Shown in pieces: positions 24,975-33,041 of a stretch of DNA of 33,753 bases. Origin of the DNA: JBHHYU01 sp046757725 (GTDB lineage: Bacteria > Desulfobacterota > Binatia > UBA9968); NCBI GenBank assembly GCA_046757725.1, contig JBHHYU010000025.1, positions 1 through 33,753 of the forward strand. Direction: 5' to 3'. Within the stretch, counting starts at the first letter, position 1. Each line of letters opens with the position of its first letter. The notes beneath the pieces were generated by a model, which was not told the origin of the DNA, ran no database searches, and saw nothing but the letters and a program-made list of their open reading frames with translations. A program made the translations under genes and the position numbers.

Positions 24975-25127
24975 GGTAGGCAACCTAACGATTCGGGCAA
25001 TCAGCTGCTCCGGCTCCGCGCCGCCACAGTGAGCAGCGTAGCAGGGGTGTGTTGCCAGATGCTGGGCAGGTCGATTCGAGTCGCGGGGCCGGCGTCAGCT
25101 GCATTGCCTTGATAGGGGGCGCGCTGC

Positions 25128-25496
25128 TCAGAGCTCGATGAGGTAGCCATCGGGATCTTCAACGTACGCGAAGGGGGCGCCGGGTTCGTGCTCGCCGCGG
25201 CGGATGAGCTTGCCGCCAGCGCCCTCGACCTCCGCGATGGCAGCGTCGAGATCAGAGCCGTCCGCGAGCTTGAATCCGAAGTGGCCGACTCCGCCGTTGA
25301 GTCCTGCTTTGTCGGCCTCGCCAGGATCTTCATTTAGCGTGATGAGATCCTCGCTCCCGGGAGTGTTCAGGAAGACCATGGTCGGGCCTGTATGGAATAG
25401 CTCCTTCATCCCTAACACGCCCTGGTAGAAGCGCAGCGACCGCTCTAGATCTCGAACGACAAGCTGAATGTGGTAGAGGCCTTTGGTTCGAATCAT
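25128..25496 (-). CDS. VOC-family (glyoxalase/bleomycin-resistance fold) protein
   Basis: 122 residues, one complete VOC domain made of two beta-alpha-beta repeats. The start is ATG 25496, five nt after GGAGG; a GTG 6 bp earlier overlaps that site. Metal-ligand candidates are His9 in LYHIQLVV, the His of VGHFGFKL, and the Glu of YLIEL at the end. The DPDGYLIEL ending is the usual signature. Such proteins include glyoxalase I, fosfomycin-resistance thiol transferases and extradiol dioxygenases; the type cannot be told here. Confidence 0.82.
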   Translation of the reverse strand: MIRTKGLYHIQLVVRDLERSLRFYQGVLGMKELFHTGPTMVFLNTPGSEDLITLNEDPGEADKAGLNGGVGHFGFKLADGSDLDAAIAEVEGAGGKLIRRGEHEPGAPFAYVEDPDGYLIEL

Positions 25497-25579
25497 GCGC
25501 ACCTCCGAACTTGCTATTAAGTGAGCCGCCTATTGAAAACCCCCCAAATTACAATCCTTTGCAATCTATTTCTTCTGCG

Positions 25580-25801
25580 TCAGCAATGCAATAAATCCCT
25601 TAATCCGTAACTTTCCACCAGACTGTTCGCAATCTTGCGCTCACTTGCGGAATCGCCCCGCGCCTGCTTCGAAGAACGCAGAACGTCAGCCTTTTTGCTC
25701 CCGTCGAATCGAATCTGGACGGTTACAGAGCAAATTCCGTCCCAACGCTGTTGGGCACAAACGCCGGGAAACTCGCGTTTAATCTCAAAATGGCTCGCCA
25801 T
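25580..25801 (-). CDS. Small hypothetical protein downstream of the MutS-like pair
   Basis: 73 residues, no family recognised. It begins 51 bp after the stop of the second MutS-like gene on the same strand. The composition looks coding (CSVTVQIRFDGSKKADVL, SERKIANSLVESYGLRDLL), with a predicted short beta strand pair then a helix, but the ribosome site is poor. It could be a fourth member of the MutS-like operon or a chance ORF. Confidence 0.4.
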   Translation of the reverse strand: MASHFEIKREFPGVCAQQRWDGICSVTVQIRFDGSKKADVLRSSKQARGDSASERKIANSLVESYGLRDLLHC

Positions 25802-25852
25802 CCCGTAATCCGTTATGGGCAGAACATATTGAACGTCAGCAAAAAACTGGGT

Positions 25853-27358
25853 TTAATGGTTGGTTTCGAATATCATGTTGTACACGTCTACGCCATAACT
25901 AGTTTCCAATGGTTCAGCTTCGCTTAGTTTGAAAGTTCGTCTCACGTCCTGTTGCCTCTCAGCCCGCAGGAAAATTGCATTCTCCATTCTTTTATCATAC
26001 AAACCATGCGCAAATTCGTATAGATGCGTGACATAGAAAACCTTTATTCGTTTTTCCAGCAAGGCGCTCACGATTTGCCGGGCGATTTCCGAACCTTCCC
26101 GCTCGTTGGTGGCGGCAAATGATTCGTTGAACAGGATAAGGGCGTCGGGCGAGAGGGCATCTAGGATGGCGCTCATTCTGCTCAATTCTTCATCAAACTT
26201 GCCGCTCTCCATGGTCGTATCTTCTTCTCGTTTGTAGTGGGTAAAAAGGCCCCTACATACATTGGCGCGGAAAGATTCCGCCGGGACGAACATACCGCAC
26301 TGCATCATCAACTGTGCCAGACCGATGCTGCGCAGAAACGTGGATTTGCCGCCCTGATTCGCGCCGGTGATAATCACCAGGTCTTTCCCGTCGGCCGCGA
26401 CATCGTTGCTCACAACTTTTTGCTTCATAGTCAACGCCAGGGCAATATCGTACAGGCCACCGCATAAAAGGCGACGCTCGCCGAGGGGCGCCGGTTTGGG
26501 AAAGTCGATAGGTTCTCTTAGTTGGGCAAGCTGCCCGGATAAATTCAGGCAGCCGATGTAAAATGCCAATTCCTGCCGCAGTGTGTTGAAGAAACTTTCA
26601 ACGTGGTCGGCCGACTGGGCAACCGCATTGGCAACCCGGTTAACGCCCCGCTCGTTCAATTCTCCGAGCGCTCTCGCCCCGTGGTCATCACGGGGATGGA
26701 GGGTAAAGGAATGGGTTGGTGATTTTCGCGCAAAGACTCGCTTTATCCAAATCCGGTCATGCTGATTTGGTTGACACAGGACATAATTAAAGCCTTCGTT
26801 CCCTTTTCCCAATTCGGCGCTTAGCAAAACGCCGCCGCGGAAATTAAGCGCTCTAAGATGATTTTCTACGGCGACGAGATAGTCGTCGTCCAATGCCTGC
26901 TGAGTCATCGCAAAAAATCTTCCAAAGCCCCGCGATTCAAATTTTCCGGCGTGCTTGTCTGCAATTCGCTTCAACATCCTGAGCAAATCAACGGACATTT
27001 CCAGTAATTCCCGCGCGCTGCTCAGGATAGCGTTCGGACTCGAATGGCGGCTCCACATGCCCCACCAATCTCTGCGCTTCCTATCAACGAATTCAAGCGG
27101 AATATGGTAAATCTGCCTGACGACATCGGGATGTTTCAGACAATCTCTGAGAATCTCCTGGCGATAGTAGATTGTGTCCGGCGCATTCAGACCGGACAAA
27201 ACGGCTTGCTTTGCTACCCCGAATAAAAACTTGTCCCCCAGCGCCATTGCCTCGAACAGCGTGTTCAATTCCAGGTCTTGCGTCAATGCCGCTTCATTGG
27301 TCGGAAGTTCCTGCTTGGGGTCGAAATCCCGGTCCGGATACATCAGAAAAACCCTCAT
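25853..27358 (-). CDS. MutS-like ATPase A (no mismatch-recognition domain)
   Basis: 501 residues. The C-terminal third is a MutS-type ABC ATPase: Walker A GANQGGKST (332-340), signature ESGKFDEELSRM (Ser385), Walker B LILFNE (407-412) and switch His445 in YVTHLYEF. Residues 1-320 are helical, resembling the lever/clamp part of MutS, with the landmark APDTIYYRQEILRD shared with its neighbour. There is no N-terminal mismatch-binding domain (no Phe-X-Glu) and no Smr nuclease as in MutS2. Walker B has Asn411 where MutS has Asp, while Glu412 is kept. It overlaps its partner by 4 bp (ATGA), implying coupled translation and a heterodimer. Function unknown. Confidence 0.82.
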   Translation of the reverse strand: MRVFLMYPDRDFDPKQELPTNEAALTQDLELNTLFEAMALGDKFLFGVAKQAVLSGLNAPDTIYYRQEILRDCLKHPDVVRQIYHIPLEFVDRKRRDWWGMWSRHSSPNAILSSARELLEMSVDLLRMLKRIADKHAGKFESRGFGRFFAMTQQALDDDYLVAVENHLRALNFRGGVLLSAELGKGNEGFNYVLCQPNQHDRIWIKRVFARKSPTHSFTLHPRDDHGARALGELNERGVNRVANAVAQSADHVESFFNTLRQELAFYIGCLNLSGQLAQLREPIDFPKPAPLGERRLLCGGLYDIALALTMKQKVVSNDVAADGKDLVIITGANQGGKSTFLRSIGLAQLMMQCGMFVPAESFRANVCRGLFTHYKREEDTTMESGKFDEELSRMSAILDALSPDALILFNESFAATNEREGSEIARQIVSALLEKRIKVFYVTHLYEFAHGLYDKRMENAIFLRAERQQDVRRTFKLSEAEPLETSYGVDVYNMIFETNH

Positions 27359-28884
27359 GATTTGATGCGCTCCTTGATCTGCTCGTAGGTCAGGCGGTGC
27401 TTTTCGGCAATCGAGAGGGCGTAAGCCAGCCCATCAGCCGGCTTGCGCACGATTTTGAACGTTCGCACAGCCGGGTTTTCAGGGACAACCGTGCTGACCA
27501 TGCTGACGGTTTTCTCGCTCAAAGACGACAACTCCTCAATGAACGTTACCCACACGCACAACAAGTCCAGTTTCCTTACCCTCGCCATGATTTCTTCGCT
27601 CAGAAAGACAGCGTCTTTCAAGGTGGTGGAGGCGAATATTTCGTTCAAAATAAAAATGCTGTCCGGTGTGGCGTGGGCAAGAATTTCGTGGATACGCACC
27701 ACATCATCCTGTAATTTGCCGCGCAGATTGCGAATATCTTCCTCCTTCTCAAAATGCGTAAAAATCTGGTCGAACAGAGAGAGCCTCGCCTCCCTGCCCG
27801 GCGCGGGACAGCCAAGACTGGCCATATAGGGCAGCTGCCCAAACATGCGGGCGAAGGTTGTCTTGCCGCCCTGATTCGGTCCCGACACAACGATAATGCG
27901 CTCTGGCCCTAGCAGAGAAAAATCGTTGCAGACTACCGGCTTATTGGTAGAAAGTAAGGTACCCACTAATGCCAGGTCAAATGCCTCATAAGCGTACACC
28001 TCACGGCTGGTTGCGCTTACCTGGGGGTAACAAAATGTCAGCCCCTTGCGTTTGATGGCGGCGACGAATTCCAGATAGGCAATGTAAAACTGAATTTCGC
28101 GGTCAAAAGCGCGGATGGTCTCATCCACAAACTGGCTGTGATCGGCGCAAAACCGGTCTAAGGCAGCAAATTGTTCGGGATACAGCCGGGCGACAAACTC
28201 GAGAATTTTCGCTTCGATATGGTTCATGCCGGATCGTTTGCCAAGGTTAAGCCGGTAATCTTTCACCGCGCCCTGCTTGAATTTCTCGAAGGTTTTCTCT
28301 ACCTCCACACTATAGTCCGTCTCCCCTTCGTACTTTCGCACGCTGAACTTGCCGCTCTGGATAATCACACAGTATTTCACGCTCGACAGCCCGGCTTTCA
28401 CCGCTTGCGCCTCCGCCAGCAGCGATTGAAACGCGGACGAGTGGACATAGCGCGTCATATCCTCACGAAACGCTAAAAAGCCACGCGATTTTAGATTTGC
28501 CAGGTTCAGGTCGCGCGCCAGGTCGGTCACGGCGTTACAAGAGACCAGCGCCGCCTCCAGAAACCAGCCGTTTTTGTGGTAAATAAAATCCGATTTTTCC
28601 GCCAGCCTCAGGTAGCGGCGCACGATAGCCATTTTGTCGGCAAACGCTTTGATCTGCGCCATCAGCGTTTCGTCTTCCATGTCCCGCATCACTTCATGGC
28701 GATAGTGGATGGTTTGAACATCGTGCAGGGGTGTGTAAAAGAACGGCTTCAAGTTGTATTCCTGCTTACGGGCAGTGATGGCGTCTATCACCTGGTCCAG
28801 GTTCAGGTCGGTAAAAAAGGCGGGCTTTTCGACTGTTTCTTTTTGAATGCCGTCTTTATCGAAAAGGATACTGTGGAAGGTCAT
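27355..28884 (-). CDS. MutS-like ATPase B (degenerate partner)
   Basis: 509 residues, divergent paralogue of the following gene: the helical N-part has DVQTIHYRHEVMRD matching TIYYRQEILRD of A. Walker A GPNQGGKTT (335-343) is intact and Walker B is SIFILNE (Asn414, Glu415). The switch His is Phe448 (VWVTFIEEL) and the signature serine is Arg388 (NLRGKLQDDVVRI). So it can probably bind ATP, but one composite site should be impaired, recalling asymmetric MSH heterodimers. It lacks mismatch-recognition and Smr domains. Its start overlaps the stop of a small coiled-coil ORF by 4 bp. Confidence 0.82.
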   Translation of the reverse strand: MTFHSILFDKDGIQKETVEKPAFFTDLNLDQVIDAITARKQEYNLKPFFYTPLHDVQTIHYRHEVMRDMEDETLMAQIKAFADKMAIVRRYLRLAEKSDFIYHKNGWFLEAALVSCNAVTDLARDLNLANLKSRGFLAFREDMTRYVHSSAFQSLLAEAQAVKAGLSSVKYCVIIQSGKFSVRKYEGETDYSVEVEKTFEKFKQGAVKDYRLNLGKRSGMNHIEAKILEFVARLYPEQFAALDRFCADHSQFVDETIRAFDREIQFYIAYLEFVAAIKRKGLTFCYPQVSATSREVYAYEAFDLALVGTLLSTNKPVVCNDFSLLGPERIIVVSGPNQGGKTTFARMFGQLPYMASLGCPAPGREARLSLFDQIFTHFEKEEDIRNLRGKLQDDVVRIHEILAHATPDSIFILNEIFASTTLKDAVFLSEEIMARVRKLDLLCVWVTFIEELSSLSEKTVSMVSTVVPENPAVRTFKIVRKPADGLAYALSIAEKHRLTYEQIKERIKS

Positions 28885-29108
28885 AAAGTCTGCATCCTCG
28901 CTTCTAATTGTTTCAGTGCGTCCACTGCTGTCTCAAGGCGGGCTACGGCATCAGTCACGGTTTCGGCCTGCTCCCGGCGTTGCTGCAGGGCGGCATGGAG
29001 AGCGCTTTGTGTGGCGTTGTCGGAGTCTGACCGGAAGTTGTATCTAACAGCGTTTTTTGAGGCGACGTTATTGAAGACATAAAAAAACTCCTTACCAGAG
29101 ATTTTCAT
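28881..29108 (-). CDS. Small coiled-coil ORF leading the MutS-like operon
   Basis: Up to 75 residues; the end from about residue 34 is a clear amphipathic helix (SALHAALQQRREQAETVTDA, then RLETAVDALKQLEARM). The stop overlaps the MutS-like B start (ATGA), which argues that this frame is translated. The exact start is doubtful: ATG 29108 lies inside a hairpin and has no ribosome site. A well-placed TAAGGAG precedes ATG 29080, but that is in another frame. No family recognised; it could be a small adaptor subunit. Confidence 0.5.
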   Translation of the reverse strand: MKISGKEFFYVFNNVASKNAVRYNFRSDSDNATQSALHAALQQRREQAETVTDAVARLETAVDALKQLEARMQTL

Positions 29109-29169
29109 GGCAGGAGTTTTCTCTCAAACAATAGCAACTCCTACCAGTAAGATGCACTATGGCAGGAGT
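29087..29169 (-). repeat. Two tandem hairpins sharing the arms ACTCCTGCCAT / TGGTARGGAGT
   Basis: Minus strand: hairpin 1 is 29169-29137 and hairpin 2 is 29117-29087, 50 bp apart, each with ACTCCTGCCA paired to TGGTAGGAGT or TGGTAAGGAGT. Hairpin 2 is followed by seven T (terminator-like), yet its descending arm also contains TAAGGAG just before an ATG. They lie 290-370 bp after the enolase stop and at the head of the MutS-like operon, so tandem termination or translational control are both possible. Confidence 0.65.
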
Positions 29170-29460
29170 CATTAGCCTGAGAGGCAGTTATAAGGTGGAC
29201 TCCATCACCGCTTGCTTGATATTTTCATGAAAGCAATTATCAAAATAGTACCAAATTTTCAGATATTGTCAAAAAAGCGGTCGCAACAACCATTTAAGGT
29301 TTCAATCGGAAATAATGTCACAGGGAGACTATGTCGGATGCCAGGCTTGAAGGCTGTAGGCCGGAAGGGGCCTTCACCTATCCGCCCAACGGTTCGCGTA
29401 ACCGGCAGTGTAGAGGTGCAGTTTAACCTGTCCGAGTTGGCGCAATTGTTATGCAAAGAG
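29170..29460. other. Gene-free stretch between enolase and the hairpin pair
   Basis: About 290 bp downstream of eno with no credible ORF. One 7-bp inverted repeat, TGAAGGC (29348-29354) with GCCTTCA (29370-29376), lacks a T-run and might be a weak eno terminator. No clear promoter for the MutS-like operon was found. Confidence 0.5.
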
Positions 29461-30738
29461 TTATTTCCAATAATACAGAGCTGCTTCCCCAAGCTCTCGC
29501 TCAATCTCCAACAGGCGATTGTATTTTGCAATCCGCTCGCTTCGACTTGCAGATCCGGCCTTTAAATGGCCCCCATCCATGGCAACTGCAAAATCCGCCA
29601 GGAAAGAATCTTCCGTTTCCCCGGAACGATGAGATATAAAATAGCGCCATCCCGCATCGCGGCACATGCGTACTGCCTCGATAGATTCAGATACGGTGCC
29701 AATCTGGTTCAGTTTAATAAGCGCGGAATTTGCCGTGCCTTCCTTTATTCCCCTGCGAATATATTGAGTGTTGGTGACAAAGATATCGTCACCGACGACT
29801 TCGATTTTTTTACCGAGTCGATCTGTAAATTGCTTGAACCCGCCCCAGTCGCCTTCAGCTAGGGGATCTTCCCAAAGAATAATCGGGTATTTCGATATCC
29901 ATTCTTCAGCAAGAGCAATAAGGTCATTACTTTGCATTTTACCAGCTCCCGACCATTTGAGATCATAGGAGCCATTCATATCAATAGCGAATGAATTGGC
30001 TGCACTGTCTAATGCAATGGCAATGTCCTCGCCAGGTTTATAATTAGCTTTCTCAATAGCATGGAGAATGATTTCTATCGCATCCTCGTTGCTGCTAAGG
30101 TTCGGTGCAAAGCCACCTTCGTCGCCGACACTGGTTGCGAGCCCTCGGTCTTTCAGAATATTTTTAAGCACATGAAAGGTTTCTGACACGTAACGGAGGC
30201 CCTCACGGAAAGTAGGAGCGCCCAGTGGAACGGCCATGAACTCCTGAATATCCACATTATTATCGGCGTGTTCACCCCCATTTAGAATATTCATACAAGG
30301 GACTGTCAGTCTTCTTGCCCCTACACCACCCAGGTACTGATAAAGAGAAAGCCCGGTTGAAACGGCGGCTGCTCGGGCAGCCGCCATGGAAACACCCAGA
30401 ATCGCATTGGCACCAAGATTCGATTTGTTCGGTGTGCCGTCAAGTTCGATCATGCAGCGATCTATCAAGGGCTGTTGATACGCATCCATGCCAATTAAGG
30501 CCGGAGCGAGTTTCTCATTCACATTGGATACCGCTTTGAGAACGCCCTTGCCCGCATACCGAACCGAATCACCGTCACGTAACTCGATTGCCTCATTCTC
30601 GCCTGTACTTGCACCGGAGGGAACGGACGCGACAGAGGTCGTTCCATCACTGAGTTCAACGAATACGCGTACTGTGGGATTGCCGCGAGAGTCGAGTATT
30701 TCCATAGCCTGTATAGATGATATTAGAGTTGGCTTCAC
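29461..30738 (-). CDS. eno: Enolase (phosphopyruvate hydratase)
   Basis: 425 residues, full length. Interconverts 2-phosphoglycerate and phosphoenolpyruvate in glycolysis and gluconeogenesis, Mg2+-dependent. Signature blocks: EILDSRGNPTVRV, the SGASTGENEAIELRDGD loop, NGGEHADNNVDIQEFM, VGDEGGFAP, WEDPLAEGDW, VGDDIFVTN, LIKLNQIGT with the catalytic Lys, and ISHRSGETEDSFLADFAV. The start is GTG 30738 with AAGGGAG upstream. It stands alone, not next to pyrG or ftsB as often seen. It has a TTGACA promoter flanked by two copies of a palindrome, which is unusual regulation for a housekeeping gene. A second eno elsewhere in the genome would not be surprising. Confidence 0.95.
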   Translation of the reverse strand: MKPTLISSIQAMEILDSRGNPTVRVFVELSDGTTSVASVPSGASTGENEAIELRDGDSVRYAGKGVLKAVSNVNEKLAPALIGMDAYQQPLIDRCMIELDGTPNKSNLGANAILGVSMAAARAAAVSTGLSLYQYLGGVGARRLTVPCMNILNGGEHADNNVDIQEFMAVPLGAPTFREGLRYVSETFHVLKNILKDRGLATSVGDEGGFAPNLSSNEDAIEIILHAIEKANYKPGEDIAIALDSAANSFAIDMNGSYDLKWSGAGKMQSNDLIALAEEWISKYPIILWEDPLAEGDWGGFKQFTDRLGKKIEVVGDDIFVTNTQYIRRGIKEGTANSALIKLNQIGTVSESIEAVRMCRDAGWRYFISHRSGETEDSFLADFAVAMDGGHLKAGSASRSERIAKYNRLLEIERELGEAALYYWK

Positions 30739-30782
30739 TTTGTCTCCCTTTCATAATTTCCTGAATTTGTATAACCAGTGAG

Positions 30783-30798
30783 TACACTGACCAGTGTA
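30783..30798. promoter_or_regulatory. Operator-like palindrome TACAC-N6-GTGTA, copy 1
   Basis: TACACTGACCAGTGTA, a 7+7 palindrome around AC. It lies just downstream of the predicted eno transcription start and 45 bp before the GTG, a position suited to repression. Confidence 0.6.
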
Positions 30799-30830
30799 TT
30801 ACAGTTTCTAATTATCTTCATGTTGCCGCG

Positions 30831-30859
30831 ATTCTCCAATGGTTCGGACAGCTTGTCAA
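30831..30859 (-). promoter_or_regulatory. Sigma-70-like promoter of eno
   Basis: Minus strand: perfect TTGACA (plus 30854-30859), 17-bp spacer, GAGAAT (plus 30831-30836). It gives a leader of roughly 85 nt before the GTG start. Confidence 0.6.
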
Positions 30860-30886
30860 CCTTTTCTAGAAGTAGCCGATGCGCCA

Positions 30887-30914
30887 TACACCGGTTAGTG
30901 TATTAGCAATACAC
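30887..30914. promoter_or_regulatory. Operator-like palindrome TACAC-N6-GTGTA, copy 2, with overlapping palindrome
   Basis: TACACCGGTTAGTGTA (30887-30902) repeats the copy-1 pattern exactly 104 bp away. Its right half is shared with a second palindrome, GTGTATT-AGC-AATACAC (30898-30914). It sits upstream of the eno -35 box. Confidence 0.6.
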
Positions 30915-31175
30915 CTGCTAAGGGCGCGGACCGGTCAACATGTCTGCGGACCGAGTACACCGTGACCACTGCGGTTTAAAACTTGAGTGTGAACTTGAAG
31001 CTCTTGAACCGTCCGAATGTCAAACCCACTTTCGAGTAAGGGGATAGTGAACTCATGACCTAGGGTATGCAACTTTCAGGTTTAAAAATATTTGTAGAGG
31101 AGGTATAGAAGAGCAGCAGAGGACATACCGCAAGAGGAAAACCAGGGTGGTCACAAGAGAGGTTTCTTCAGCAGT

Positions 31176-32180
31176 CTAATCACGAATCAATATTGACTCT
31201 GTGATCTCGCTGATCGCGGGTATTCCGGTCATGACCAGGACCCGTTTGACTTCCTCTGTGAATATCTGGAATACTCGCTCCACCCCTTGAGACCCTGCGG
31301 CTCCTACACCCCATGCCACGGGCCGACCCACGAGAACCGCCTTAGCCCCGAGCGCAAGCGCCTTGACAAGATCACCACCGCTTCTGATGCCACTATCTAG
31401 GAGCACAGGAACTTTGCTGCCGACGGCCTCGATAACTTCGGGCAAAGCCTCGAGCGCCGCCCGATTGTAGTCGAGAAGCCTGCCGCCATGATTCGATACC
31501 GACAGGGCATCCGCCCCGGCATTGACTGCAACGCGAGCGTCGTCGGCACTCATAATTCCTTTCACTACTATCGGAAGCGGCACCTGACGTTTTAGCCATG
31601 TGATATCGTTCGGAGATGCCAGTTGCCCTCTCCTCGGCTTTCCGTCCTTTGTGGAAAGAGGAATCTGATCACCTAACTTTACCGGGCAAACCACATCCAT
31701 GGTTATTCCAATGGCCGCATAGTTCAGCTCTTCCGCAAGTTTCGCGTTTTGCAACACTTCTTCTCTACCCCGGCTCATGTAAGCCATGAAGACGAGTGGG
31801 GTATCGGTCGCCTCTCTCCAATCCTGCGGGGTTGCTTTGGCGGCCTGGCTCACAAAAAGCATGGTTCCAACGCGGCCCGCTCCTTCTGCTACTTCGCGTT
31901 CTGCCGTCTCACGGATCAGGCTAAGACTCCCGATTGGTGCCACGATAGCAGGAAGAGGCAGGGTGTGGCCAAAAAGATCCATTGTAGTGTCAGGGTTCGT
32001 TACTTCATGGAATATCTTTTGGCGAAATAGGAAACGGTGAAAAACCCTTTGATTTCTCCGAAGCGTTGCCCTAGTCTCCGCCGCACCATTAAAGTGCTCC
32101 CAGGCCTCGCGTGGCATGCCTCGCCGCGCAAGCTCCCGAAGCTCCCTTCGACCCATTTGCTCTAAAGGCTTCTCAACCAT
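31176..32180 (-). CDS. FMN-dependent alpha-hydroxy-acid oxidase/dehydrogenase
   Basis: 334 residues of the lactate/glycolate oxidase family, oxidising a 2-hydroxy acid to a 2-keto acid. FMN and active-site blocks: LPAIVAPIGSL, Lys207 in IVVKGIM, the catalytic His231 and Arg234 in SNHGGRLLD, and LDSGIRSGGDLVKALALGA. The N-terminal substrate Tyr (Tyr24 of glycolate oxidase) falls at Phe30 in EHFNGAAETRATL; the second, in the FQLY block, is kept as Tyr134. It is shorter than LldD (about 396). The VOC gene ends 9 bp upstream, so they form an operon. Physiological substrate unknown; lactate, glycolate or mandelate-type acids are candidates. Confidence 0.85.
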   Translation of the reverse strand: MVEKPLEQMGRRELRELARRGMPREAWEHFNGAAETRATLRRNQRVFHRFLFRQKIFHEVTNPDTTMDLFGHTLPLPAIVAPIGSLSLIRETAEREVAEGAGRVGTMLFVSQAAKATPQDWREATDTPLVFMAYMSRGREEVLQNAKLAEELNYAAIGITMDVVCPVKLGDQIPLSTKDGKPRRGQLASPNDITWLKRQVPLPIVVKGIMSADDARVAVNAGADALSVSNHGGRLLDYNRAALEALPEVIEAVGSKVPVLLDSGIRSGGDLVKALALGAKAVLVGRPVAWGVGAAGSQGVERVFQIFTEEVKRVLVMTGIPAISEITESILIRD

Positions 32181-32189
32181 GGGGGGGGA

Positions 32190-33041
32190 TTAGCACGGAG
32201 AAGTTATCTCCCAGCAGTTTTTGCCGGGATCCCTGAGGAAAAATGAAGAGGCCGATCCGTTAGTCTCAATGTTGCAGAGTTCAGTAACTCCTAATTCTTT
32301 TCCAGACCTGCTGAGCCATCGGTGCGCTTCGGCAACCGCCTCTTTCGACTCAACCGTGATTGCAAATCGAAAGTTGGGCGAAAAACTCTTAAATTTCGGG
32401 CGGACGGCACAAACGATATAATATTTTGTTTTCGGATGTTTGACGTAGATCACATGATCATTAGCTGGATGCACCTCTAGACCTAAAACGTTTACATAGA
32501 AGTCCCGGGAAGCTTTCACGTCTGCGCAGGCCAGCGTTCCATGGGTAAAGGCCTGTGGAACATAACCTCGCCCAGGGAAACGCTCCGGAGGAAGAGGTGT
32601 ATCCCAGTGAGGGGCCCGAACGCCACCGACTCTCTTGACGCCAGATTCTTTCCGCGACACCGCTTCATAGCACTCGATTTCCCAACCATTAGTTCCCGGC
32701 TCCAGAAAGTAGACCGAATACGAACCATGATTATAGGCAGGCTTGCCAATTTGCTGTATTCCATAGGTGGATTTATGAGCATTCAAGTATTCGTAAGCGT
32801 TATCCACCTCACGGTCGGTTGCAACCCGAACACCCCAATGGTTATGCATCTGCTTGGCCGGCGCGTCCGGCCCTCCCTCATGCGCGATCAGTAACCAGTT
32901 GGTGTTTGGATGCTTCAGCGTAGCCTCACCTGGGCGCTCTGCGACCTTTTCAAAGGCGAGAAGGTCCGTTAAAACCGGGATGGTCTCTTTTAAATATCGG
33001 CACTCCATGTGGGTATCGGCCAAGGCAACGGGCTGAATCAT
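32190..33041 (-). CDS. Two-domain VOC protein (extradiol-dioxygenase-like)
   Basis: 283 residues from ATG 33041, preferred because GGAG precedes it; ATG 33056 has none. Two VOC modules: the first from about DTHMECRYLKETIPVL to EPGTNGWEIECYE, the second from FTHGTLACADVKASRDFYVN to DPGKNCWEI. The layout resembles catechol 2,3-dioxygenase-type proteins. In the second module His of FTHGTLAC and Glu of NCWEI are in metal-ligand positions, but the middle His of true dioxygenases is not obvious. Ring cleavage is therefore uncertain. First gene of an operon with the FMN oxidase and divergent from a molybdoenzyme. Confidence 0.75.
   Translation of the reverse strand: MIQPVALADTHMECRYLKETIPVLTDLLAFEKVAERPGEATLKHPNTNWLLIAHEGGPDAPAKQMHNHWGVRVATDREVDNAYEYLNAHKSTYGIQQIGKPAYNHGSYSVYFLEPGTNGWEIECYEAVSRKESGVKRVGGVRAPHWDTPLPPERFPGRGYVPQAFTHGTLACADVKASRDFYVNVLGLEVHPANDHVIYVKHPKTKYYIVCAVRPKFKSFSPNFRFAITVESKEAVAEAHRWLSRSGKELGVTELCNIETNGSASSFFLRDPGKNCWEITSPC

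Larger units (their letters stand above)
30739..31175. other. 437-bp regulatory intergenic region upstream of eno
   Basis: Contains the eno promoter and two operator-like palindromes, listed separately, in its left 180 bp. From about 30960 to 31175 I see no gene. A strong GAGGAGGT at about 31096 on plus has no start codon at a usable distance. It also includes the 3' end region of the minus-strand alpha-hydroxy-acid oxidase operon, without a clear terminator. Confidence 0.55.

Noticed and set aside
24545..25333. Minus-strand ORFs of 110-151 codons overlapping the methyltransferase and VOC genes
   Set aside because: They are alternative frames of genes with clear motifs and have Ser/Arg-rich shadow composition.
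29040..29080. Programmed frameshift at the A6 run joining ATG 29080 to the coiled-coil frame
   Set aside because: The run does not form a standard X XXY YYZ slippery site in the needed frame and there is no downstream pseudoknot evident; kept only as a side remark.
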